Origin: Hydractinia symbiolongicarpus
Lineage: Eukaryota; Cnidaria; Hydrozoa; Anthoathecata; Hydractiniidae
NCBI RefSeq assembly: GCF_029227915.1
Contig: NC_079876.1
Span: 23,746,001 to 23,810,000, forward strand
Length of the DNA stretch: 64,000 nucleotides
Direction: 5' to 3'
Part shown: in pieces, positions 49,050 to 57,041 of the stretch
How the letters are laid out: every line of letters starts with the position of its first letter
How positions within the stretch are numbered: position 1 is the first letter of the stretch
Notes under the pieces: model-generated
Databases searched by the model: none
The model's input: the letters and a program-made list of their open reading frames with translations, nothing else
Told to the model about the DNA's origin: nothing
Position numbers and translations under genes: made by a program

Positions 49050-49279
49050 AAAAATCCTTCACTCGCCAAAATTAGTTCCCGCCAAAATTAAAAAATCCGC
49101 TGACCCGCCAAAATAAGTTCCCGCCAAAATTAAAAAAAACCGCCACCCGCCAAAATAAGTTCCCGCCAAAATTAAAAATTTCGTTGATCCGCCAAAATTA
49201 GTTCCCGCCAAAATTAAATTTTTTTTAGATTTCCTTCGTCCGCCAAAATTAGTTCCCGCCAAAATAAGTTCCCTTAAGG
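49050..49279 (-). repeat. Right terminal region of the pogo-like element
   Basis: Five CGCCAAAATTAGTTCCCGCC-type units separated by short AT-rich spacers end in AAGTTCCCTTAAGG. They mirror the left terminus. A 67-codon - frame (49059-49262) is only repeat read-through. Confidence 0.88.
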
Positions 49280-49324
49280 TATATTCTTTGTTTGCCTCGC
49301 TCTATTTAGTTTCAGTCTTCCCAT

Positions 49325-49887
49325 GATTGATAACTCGTTCGTTAAAAAAGAGTACCAAATGACAAAAACATTCCTTTTATACTTTTTTCACAACATTCGA
49401 TTCTCAAAAACATTCGATTCTTAGAAACATTCGATTCCCCTGATCTAAAGCCCGTTCAAACGTTGAAATGTATAAAAAGGCGTAGCACGGTAGCAAAACA
49501 TTAGTAAAAGAATCACGAGCTTGAGATAACAACCAGGTGCCCTTTAGTAAGGTATAGTAGGAATAATAGAAAATCTGTCGGATGGACATTCTCATTTTCT
49601 AAATGATTGATCCAAACTTTACACTATACTTTTCTGGTTATTTTTCGCTTTTCTTCTGACTTTACCATTTAGTTCTTTGATTCATTGATTAAAATTTGAA
49701 AATTACTCTAATATAACGAAGAGTAAAACGTCTTTTAGACCCCTATTTTGATAGAATTTATCTGTCGGATGGACTATTGGTATTCATGGAATTTAAAAAA
49801 CAATGCCATATCAGGAGTTTCCAGATCAGCTCTCTCTGGTTCAAGCAATCCAAGATTTGATACTTTTGAAAATAATAGATTGTAAAC
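49325..49887. other. 5' region of the outer-element gene
   Basis: Upstream sequence of the split gene. It contains two direct copies of ATCTGTCGGATGGAC (49568 and 49760), and the Polinton target site ACATG is at 49888-49892. No gene is seen. Confidence 0.5.
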
Positions 49888-49892
49888 ACATG

Positions 49893-50196
49893 AGAGATAG
49901 GAAAATGCTGATGTTAGGACAAAATCCCCTTAGCACTTTACCATTTTACGTCAAATCATAGATCATATCCGTTAAATCAACGATAGAAGAGTCAATAAAA
50001 ATCCCCTTAGCACTTTACCATTTTACGTCAAATCATAGATCATATCCGTTAAATCAACGATAGAAGAGTTTCTGTCCCAAACCCCCCAATCCCCCCCGGG
50101 CCCCCACTCCCCCCCAATCCCCGCCGTGTACCCCCATTACAGTGATAGGATTCAACTGTGTCTATAATGGCCTCTAGCGTACGTGGTAATACCATC
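49893..50196 (+). repeat. Left Polinton terminal inverted repeat (304 bp)
   Basis: The repeat contains two copies of a 77-bp unit (from 49921 and 49998: AAAATCCCCTTAGCACTTTA to GATAGAAGAGT), then a C-rich tract at 50077-50136. It finally includes the last 15 codons of PolB. It matches 63192-63570 reversed. Confidence 0.93.
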
Positions 50197-53100
50197 TACT
50201 ATTATTCTTTTGTCATCATCTGCATTTAGAGCGAGTTTATTTGTTTTTACCGTGTGAATATCATGCTTAATGGATCGAAAGGTAATCTGTTCTCTGTAAA
50301 TATTCACACCATCGAACAAGCATCTCTTATAATCATCAAATCCTATGGTCTTCTTCACCACACATTTCTTGACTCCTTTGCACCTCTTATCCTCACTACC
50401 ACATAGCTGTTTATAAGCATAATTCTTCGCTCTAAGAGCGATAAACTCCGTCATTACCTTACCACCTAACTCATCCTTCATCAGACCTATGATCTTTTTA
50501 TTCAAACCCAATGGTAGAGGTCTACCATCTCTCCTATCGTACCCCGAAGTGTCAAATCTCGTCGGCACATCATCAGCGATATCTTTGTAGAGGTCGTTGG
50601 TTTTGATATGATAAACGAATGAATCTGTATCCATGTAGCAAAGCTTTACATCCCCACCATATTTTGGTCTCATGTAATCATAGTGAAACTCATACATAAC
50701 TATCTTTGATAGATGAAGGATCGCCGGTCCTAGGTAGATTGGCTTGTTCAGTTTGATCTTGATCTTGGACATCTCTATGCCCATCAGTGTTTCCGAGAAA
50801 CAGATAGCACCCTTGAAGTTGGGCTTCATCACCAGCTTCTCATATTGTTCTTTTTTGGTAGCCAAGCGTATGTCTTTGTGTCTACGTTGATTCTCCATAA
50901 TTTTACCAAAGACTGAATTGTTCATCAGCTTGAAAAAGTCCTTTTCGAAGTCATTCGTTGATTTGGTACGCAGATCGGTATTAAAATCGATATAAGGTTT
51001 CAACCATGCGCTTTGCTTAAACCTCAGTACTCTATGAACCTTCTCAAGAATGAGACCGTGCTTCAACGCTTGATCAAGTGCACGGATGTGAATGACATAG
51101 TTCTTCTTGTCTGAAAGACACGGTTTCAGCTTTTCGACGCCATTAATCACCTACCTCTCGGGCATGAAAGGAAGATCGTTATGAGTATCATGAAGCTCCC
51201 GCGGATATCTTACATCAACCTCAAGGAAGTAACCCTCTTCACCATTTTCCGCAGCTAACTTTGAAATGAGTTTAGCAGTAAATTTACTAGCATCAATCCA
51301 CTTGAACCCTCCTGTCGGCAGCTTCTGAATCATAGCCCATCCATACAGATTGTTTGCATCAAGATACTGGAGATAGCTGTCCTCTTCATCCACCTTATAT
51401 CTAGCGCCCATATATTTGTTATTGGCCTTGGCGTGTCTATGAACAGCCTAACAGAGACCGCCCCTAATACCCCTCTCTATGAAGAGTAACATATCCATAT
51501 CGGACAACAAATCTAGCTCAACATCTGTCTTTTTCAGACAGGCCTGCCAGGCTAATCCCGGAGCCGTGTAAAAATGTGAAGGATCCAGTTTATAGTTTGT
51601 CAAGCATGTTTCCCTAAAAGTCTCAAAAACATCAGAAAGCAATAGAACGTCTGTCTTGAGATAGATATCATGATAAGCACCCATATTTTCAACTTCCATG
51701 TCCTTCCACACCTTCTGGGCATGCGCATAATCGGCATCACTGATACCATTCATGTTCAACTTGCTATAAAAGTCATCTTTCAACGGAAGCTTAGTTTCAT
51801 TAAACCTATCGAATGAATCAACATATTCATATGGGTATACACCCTTTATTCTCATTATTTTGAATTGCTCATCATCATTGAAGAATTTTCGAAGATTTTT
51901 ACACTGATCATCAGAGAGATTGTTTACCAACTTATCCAGGCTACTAGCCATGAAACGAACCGAATCGATGAATCTTAATTTTATCTTTTTGGCTTTAGTC
52001 TCTCTACTTTTGTCAATGTGTTCACCAACCTTAACATCCGTCGAGAAAGAGATATATTTCTCCTTATTTTCGGCAATGACGCTTATACCTTCCTCTCCAT
52101 GCTGTATAGCAAGCTCTTTGATGAATAGATGTGCGTCATATCCACTCAGGTTATGGAAGACAACCGGAATATAATTGGGTACCATGTATCGGAGATTACA
52201 CTTACGGTGGGCAGCCCCGCGAAACTTACCGGTGAAATGGCAGTGATCCCTAACCTTGATGTCATCCTTGTCATCAAATTCTTCCATGCAAATGTGGCAC
52301 ACCCTGGCTCTCTTGAAACTGTCACGCTCCTCCTCCGTCAGTGGATCCATTGATTTCTGAGGAAACATGTTATATAACCTTTTCACCTCAGAAACTACAT
52401 GATCTACAAAGCGTGGAACACAGTCCTCACCGCGGTAAAGCTTCAGAGGGTCCGGCACTTCACCATGAGCATATTTGCTATAACAACAGAAACCCGTGGG
52501 AACATGTTTACCAACTTTCTCGGTAGATGATCCACATTTTCTCTCTTCTTCGGGCAACTCTTTTGTGAAAGCTTCGAAATCGGCATACATGATAAATGGA
52601 GCTTTGAGCTGAAACTTACTATCGGTGAAGGTTAAGGTGCTACCCTCTTTAGGGAGTTGAATCTTAGCAGCATCGTTATCTTTACAATATTCAAAGTGCT
52701 CATCCCTTTTCTGTTCGCTTAAGAATCCATTTAGACAATTCAAGCAATAATACTCCCTATTTTTGTGCTTCGAGTTGGCCTTGCTCAGGACACCGCTCAA
52801 GTTCTTAACAGCGATATAATGTCTCTTATCCCCCTCACACAGTAAAAACAAAACAACCGTCTCCTTACGATCCAGATGCTTTGACTTGCGACACATGTAG
52901 ATACCTTCTCTCCCATTCTTTGTCAAAACATGCACAGCGACATCGGGGTTCCTTCTCTCAAACAAATCTATGTTATTTAGCGCCATTGGGAAAGTTAGAC
53001 CATCCCAATTATACTTGTCATGCTTCTTAAGAATTGAGATACGCTCAGGATGATTATTGATTAGATTGTGGTTAAGCGCAGCGATAATAGCCTATCTGAA

Positions 53101-54051
53101 ACATTCATCATCCTCGTTATGAGGGTTAATCACAGATCGCTTTCCACTGAAATTCTTGGGTAGCGGCAAGTAAGAACTACCTCTGGTTAATTTCAGTTTA
53201 TGAAAGTCCACATGCATATGTAGGATTCTTTCGATTGTGAACCCGCTGGCGGGTAGAGCGGGGTTTTCAATCTGCTCGATTATCTTATTACACATCCGAT
53301 CGAAAACATCGGAAATGTCATCGTGGGCGTGCAGTATCTCCATATAGCTATTGAACGCTTTATCAACATGAATTACTATTGATTCGGGATTAGATAAATC
53401 CTCATTGGATAAATCATCCCTTACCCACCTCACCCACAAGGTCGCCTGAGTCTTCAAAGACTTCTTCTGTTCGAGCAAGTCCTTCATCAACCTCTTGACG
53501 ATAGGATGAACCTTTTTCAAAAATACCCTGACATTCTTCTCACCATCCGAGTTTATCTTGAAGCGTTTGTATGAACCTACAAACGCTTCTTCAATAGGAG
53601 TATAGGGGTTTTCCTCTTTCACCTCTTCCTCTTCTTTCTCTCCACTACCTTTTTTATACAAACTCATGATCTTATCCTTCATGGTTTTGAAAGCTTTTGT
53701 TGTTTTATCCTTAATAGCCTTAGGTACATGATTTATCAACCAGTCTCTCCATTCATTTTTTATCTGAGGTCTAGTTTTAGCCATTTCTTGCCGCTCAAAC
53801 AAATCCATGTCTTGTTGGATAGTACCGGATCTCGAGGGTCTCGGTGCTGGTACGGGTCTAGGCATCGGTATTGGTCTATTTGGTCTCGGCGCTGGTACTG
53901 GTCTGGTGGGTCTCGGCACGGGTACCGGTGCTGACACGGTAGTGGTTGTCAATAATTCGATCAGCTCAGCCTTGAGTAGCCTTGAGTACCCGCGTAGACC
54001 ACGTTCTCTAGCGAGATCCCTTAATTTGGAAACAATCTGACACCCAACAAA
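50152..54051 (-). pseudogene. polB: Polinton protein-primed family B DNA polymerase, interrupted by three TAG codons
   Basis: One reading frame runs from just after a TGA at 54052-54054 to the TGA at 50152-50154. It is broken only by TAG at 53092-53094, 51448-51450 and 51151-51153. The N-terminus has a SAP-like helix motif, then a proline-arginine-rich linker (VPRPTRPVPAPRPNRP). Further on come a C2HC-like finger (YYCLNCLNGF), exonuclease motifs YADFEAF, HNLSGYDAHLF and YLKTDVLLLSD, and a Cys/His insert VRDHCHFTGKFRGAAHRKCN. Polymerase motif A is YLDANNLYGWAM and motif C is YMDTDS. Known role: protein-primed replication of the element. The start is unclear: the first in-frame ATG lies in the proline-rich linker, and an acceptor-like CAG precedes the SAP motif. 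The 3' end runs into the terminal repeat. Inactive unless stops are suppressed. Confidence 0.9.
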
Positions 54052-54425
54052 TCAATTATATTGTCTAATGACAAGATCGATGGATGCGCGACATATGGGG
54101 CATTTATCTCCCCCCGATTTCAATATATATGCACATGATAGACAGCAGCAAAAATGCCCTGTGTTACCATGAACAATAGTTGCTTCCTTTCGTTTCGAAT
54201 AGCAAATTATGCATTTTTCCGATTGATCCAAGGTATCAATGTCATAGTCCAGGATAGCCGGCTGATGCGGCTCAACATTATCCTCATCGATTGGATCCAT
54301 GGGTATCGGTGCTGATCCATTTGGTCTCGGCACGGGTCTCAATAATTCGATCAGCTCAGCCTTGAGTAGCCTTGAGTATCCATGTAGACCGCGTTCTCTA
54401 GCGAGATCCCTTAATTCGGAAACCG
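53948..54425 (-). repeat. Duplicated about 85-bp SAP-motif coding segment
   Basis: 53950-54035 and 54335-54420 are nearly identical (CAATAATTCGATCAGCTCAG, then TTGAGTAGCCTTGAGTA and so on). Each encodes LRDLARERGL-GYSRLLKAE. The segment appears once in the RING protein and once in the N-terminus of the PolB frame. Confidence 0.88.
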
Positions 54426-54621
54426 TTCTCAAAGTCATATCGGGTTCTCTAGTGGGTACTGTTGATAGCAATAATTCGATAAGCTCGGACCTTCCGAGCC
54501 GCGAGTATCTACGTATGCCAAGGAACCTCGCTCGGGCTCTTAAATCGGGGACCGTGAAAAGATCAAAGTCATCAATGTATTCTCTACTGTATATCAAATC
54601 GAGAACGATTCCTGAAGACAT
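54052..54621 (-). CDS. RING-finger protein with two SAP-like motifs, Polinton
   Basis: 189 residues. Two helix-extended-loop-helix motifs of SAP or Rho-N type lie near residues 23-50 (VPDLRARARFLGIRRYSR) and 63-92 (VSELRDLARERGLHGYSR); such motifs commonly bind nucleic acid. The C-terminus is a RING finger: CIICYSKRKEAT, GHFCCCLSCA and CPICRASI, in a C3HC4-like order seen in single-chain E3 ligases such as IAP and MDM2-type proteins. It ends in the same frame as PolB, separated by one TGA. Inference: a DNA-associated ubiquitin ligase that could act on host or element proteins. The real substrate is unknown. Confidence 0.8.
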   Translation of the reverse strand: MSSGIVLDLIYSREYIDDFDLFTVPDLRARARFLGIRRYSRLGRSELIELLLSTVPTREPDMTLRTVSELRDLARERGLHGYSRLLKAELIELLRPVPRPNGSAPIPMDPIDEDNVEPHQPAILDYDIDTLDQSEKCIICYSKRKEATIVHGNTGHFCCCLSCAYILKSGGDKCPICRASIDLVIRQYN

Positions 54622-54907
54622 GCCTGGTTGTGATATACGATTTATGAACCTTTAAGATATTTTTATAATCGTGAAACCGGACAAGGATTGCGAGGGGTTT
54701 CGTCCGCATAACCACCATGGTGGTCACCGGAATTTTCCACATGGTAGTTGGTGGTAAACCGCGGTTTATGATACCAACATCGCGCCACCATGGATCGTTT
54801 CCCGAGGGAAATGCGGGTGGGTACTCCCCCGGGAAAAAAATCGGGACGCGAGAGCATCACCTTCATAACATTTGTTACTCGTGCGAGTAACAAAAAACAA
54901 TCTAGAT
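54622..54907. promoter_or_regulatory. Intergenic with hairpin GTTACTCG-TGCGAGTAAC and palindromes
   Basis: 54871-54888 is a perfect 9+9 palindrome, GTTACTCGTGCGAGTAAC. It lies just beyond the stop of the 54908-55177 gene, preceded on the sense strand by CTAGATTGTTTTTT. A second palindromic area (CACCATGGTGGTCACC and ACCATGTGGAAAATTCCGGT-type text) lies at 54708-54795. It probably combines a 3' end signal with the promoter of the RING gene. Confidence 0.55.
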
Positions 54908-55177
54908 CTAATCACCTTTTGGAAGATCTCTTACCCTCCAGTTGGAACAGTATCCATACCATTCTTGTCTGGTTTCTAGGTCGATGGTGTAGGATGGATC
55001 AATATCATTCCTCGCAATCACCTCACGCAATTTAGCTTTATTCATTCCATAAATATACTTAATCCCACGGGATTTAGCCACTTCTCTCAACTCTTTGAGT
55101 TTCATTAATTTGTAGTCGGGTACACCACCATCGGTGGTATCACAATGTAGATCAGTTTGAGTAGCCACGTCAGACAT
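54908..55177 (-). CDS. Small SAP-like protein, Polinton
   Basis: 89 residues. A single SAP/Rho-N-like motif occupies residues about 24-55 (LMKLKELREVAKSRGIKYIY then MNKAKLREVI). It is the same type of module as in the RING and PolB frames but more diverged. It is divergent to the integrase with 96 bp between starts, and a TATATATATA box lies 5-14 bp upstream of the ATG. Function unknown; a DNA-binding role is inferred from the fold type only. Confidence 0.65.
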   Translation of the reverse strand: MSDVATQTDLHCDTTDGGVPDYKLMKLKELREVAKSRGIKYIYGMNKAKLREVIARNDIDPSYTIDLETRQEWYGYCSNWRVRDLPKGD

Positions 55178-55273
55178 CTTTATATATATAATCAGTAAAA
55201 ATACTTTTAAGAACTTTTTATCGTGCTACATAATAACAAAAAGGAGATAAATAAAGGTGTGCATAAATAAAAC

Positions 55274-56248
55274 ATGTCAAAACTTCAAGAGACTTACTAT
55301 CAACCTCAAAATTTATGGAAAGGACAAAAGGCTGTTCAGAATTAAAGAGGATTCGGTTTCAAGCCAAAGGAGATTAAGAAGTGGCTATCAAAACAAGCAT
55401 TTTGGCAAGTACATTTACCCGCCCCAAAACATGTTGAAAGACCACATAATGAAGTTACCACCCCTAATGATTTACATCAATTCGATTTATTGTATATGCC
55501 CGGTGACATACTGTATGGTAATAAATATAAGTACATTTTGTCAGGAATCGATGCTGCCTCCAGATACAAAGTAGCCAGACCTTTGAGGAGTAAGAAAGCC
55601 AAAGAGGTTGCCGCCATGATTAAGGACATCTACAAGGCAGGACCATTAACTTATCCGAAATCTTCCCAATGTGATAACGGTTCAGAATTCAAGGCAGATG
55701 TATCAAAATTGTTGGAGAATCATAAGGTTGAAATTAAAAGGGCGACTACAAAATATAAGCATACGCACACAGCTTTTGTTGAGGCGTTGAACAAGATACT
55801 TGCGGAAAATTTATTGAAAATACAAGATGCCCAAGAACTGAATGATTCAGAAAAGGTATCATCTACATGGGTTAAGCATCTGTATAAACTGATTGATAGG
55901 CTAAACGATACAAAGACGCAGATGATTGGTATGAAACCAAAAGATGCTATTATAATGAAAGAGGTGCCTTTGGTTAATCAAGAGAGTTATCCACCTGAAG
56001 TAGAATTACCTAAAGATGGCTTGTATGGATATCTACTGCAACCCAGTGAAGAGCATGATGATGGGCGGAGACGGGCCACCGATAGAATATGGTCGAAAAA
56101 CACATATAGATTGCGTGAGGTAATAGCGCAACCCGGTAACCGTGTAATGTACTATATTCAAGACGGACCAAGACGAGCTTTTGTAAAAGAGGAATTGATG
56201 TTAATACCTGAAGATACAGATTTACCTCCCGATTATGTGCAAGTTTGA
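55274..56248 (+). pseudogene. int: Polinton retroviral-type integrase, one in-frame TAA
   Basis: 325 codons. The start MSKLQETYYQPQNLWKGQ is at 55274, and TAA at codon 24 (55343-55345) interrupts it. A later start could still give most of the protein. The HHCC-type N-terminus is not obvious. The core has D1 in LHQFDLLYMPGD, D2 in SQCDNGSEFK and E in HTAFVEALNKILAENL, the rve D,D-35-E order. The C-terminus WSKNTYRLREVI...RAFVKEELMLIP is a chromo/SH3-like tail. Known role: inserts the element and makes the short target duplications. The last 14 bases overlap the next small gene. Confidence 0.88.
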
Positions 56249-56384
56249 TGAGGGTGACGAAGTCATGACAAAAAGTATCTTTACCTGTCCGGTAAAGATG
56301 ATTGTGCCAGGGATCGCGCAGGGCGGCTGGCAGGTAAGGCCGCATAATGTCATAAACCGCCTTACTTTTTCAAATAGCACATGA
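56235..56384 (+). CDS. 49-residue ORF overlapping the integrase 3' end
   Basis: ATG at 56235 lies inside the integrase C-terminal codons in another frame. The frame runs to the TGA at 56382. The product begins MCKFDEGDEVMTKSIFTCPV and contains a motif-like VPGIAQGGWQVRPHNVINRL. It has no hydrophobic segment and its composition looks protein-like. Translation could be coupled to the integrase by the overlap. I cannot name it. Confidence 0.5.
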   Translation: MCKFDEGDEVMTKSIFTCPVKMIVPGIAQGGWQVRPHNVINRLTFSNST

Positions 56385-56480
56385 AAAATGTGAGTGGTAT
56401 ACAGGCACACATTACTAACTTTGTTCCTGATTTAACGCCTTTTTTAGACTTTGAACTTCCGCCATTAAACTTTTTTCAAA

Positions 56481-56990
56481 CTAATTGCGTGTTTCACTCT
56501 CCATCTTTCTATCTGTTTTGCTCATCTTTTCCAGAGCTTCGTAGTATATACCACACAAAGTTTGAAATTCCATGTGGCTAATATTATCATTACTCAATGC
56601 TCGTGAGAAAGAGTTTTCAAACACAGCAATAGCAGATGTTACAACATCACATAATTTCATGACTTTGTTGAGTTTATTTTGATATCTCTTAATCGATGCT
56701 GAGATAATGGTACAGGATATAGCTCCACCTATGGATACACTGGAAAGTCCTATAGAAATGGGAATTCCAACAAGGGTAGCACTGGTTGCTATCATACCAA
56801 TACCGGTGGAAATGTCCAAGCTTTCCGATATGTAGAGTGCAATCGCTAATCGGTTTAGTGCTTTGTTGTATTTATACAACCTGCTGTCGAATTTATTTCG
56901 TAATATTATCAAATCTTCAAGATGAGAATTAACTAGCTTTTCTTGATCACTCGAGTAATCAGGAGTTGGATGAATATTAAGCTCGGACAT
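56481..56990 (-). CDS. Polinton membrane-associated protein, 169 residues
   Basis: An N-terminal charged helical part (residues 15-50) is followed by a long Gly/Ser/Ile-rich hydrophobic stretch (about 58-98: IGMIATSATLVGIPISIGLS and on). A helical C-terminal half with KYQNKLNKVMKL-like text (seen as KRYQNKLNKVMKL) follows. Proteins of this shape occur in Polintons and adintoviruses, without a known function. Its start is 51 bp from the divergent 57042 gene. The hydrophobic stretch suggests membrane interaction, by inference. Confidence 0.65.
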   Translation of the reverse strand: MSELNIHPTPDYSSDQEKLVNSHLEDLIILRNKFDSRLYKYNKALNRLAIALYISESLDISTGIGMIATSATLVGIPISIGLSSVSIGGAISCTIISASIKRYQNKLNKVMKLCDVVTSAIAVFENSFSRALSNDNISHMEFQTLCGIYYEALEKMSKTDRKMESETRN

Positions 56991-57041
56991 TTTAGGTTAT
57001 TATCTTATTAAAAAGAAAAACTATCCTCTAAATAATAAAAT

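Larger units (their letters stand above)
45803..49279. mobile_element. 3,477-bp pogo-like DNA transposon with HIRAN/PIP accessory gene
   Basis: The ends are CCTTAAGGGAACTTATTTTGGCGGG (left, read inward) and its mirror on the right, each flanked by TATA (45799-45802, 49280-49283). Both terminal regions of about 200 bp consist of repeated GGCGGGAACTAATTTTGGCGG-type units. Two divergent genes lie inside: the HIRAN-domain gene on - and a spliced transposase on +, sharing a 355-bp promoter region with its own repeats. Both frames are intact. Removing the element together with one TATA restores the reading frame of the interrupted outer gene, which supports a 4-bp target duplication. Confidence 0.85.
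44768..49324 (-). pseudogene. Outer-element protein (possible RNase H-fold transposase), split by insertion
   Basis: The frame starts with MGRLKLNRARQTKNI (49324-49280), is cut by the pogo-like element, and resumes at 45802 with KKYREKNAEKYKEKDKNRNK. A basic coiled region and a conserved-looking LPKSPRKKCEVIKGLAHKYK follow. Beyond come ALIHVDYSESYKN, ILWSDGCAAQFRPRFVF and NEAHHGKGPMDGIGGTIKN. These give an Asp...Asp...Glu order suggestive of an RNase H-fold transposase; that is inference. Breaks are the insertion, a frameshift in an A8 run near 45650, and an in-frame TAG at 45095-45097. The last stop is at 44768. I do not recognise the superfamily. Confidence 0.6.

Noticed and set aside
49059-49262. 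Minus-strand frame with repeated LILAGTNFGG
   Set aside because: Translation of the terminal repeat units of the pogo-like element.
53728-54040. Gly/Arg-rich plus-strand frames
   Set aside because: Antisense to the proline-arginine linker and SAP motif of the PolB frame.
50152-54051. Programmed amber recoding in PolB
   Set aside because: Attractive because all three breaks are TAG, but a TAA in the integrase and frameshifts in two other genes show ordinary decay; kept as an open question, not a feature.
54663-54893. 76-codon minus-strand frame in the Polinton
   Set aside because: Lies over palindromic intergenic sequence, has unusual composition and no neighbour-like features.
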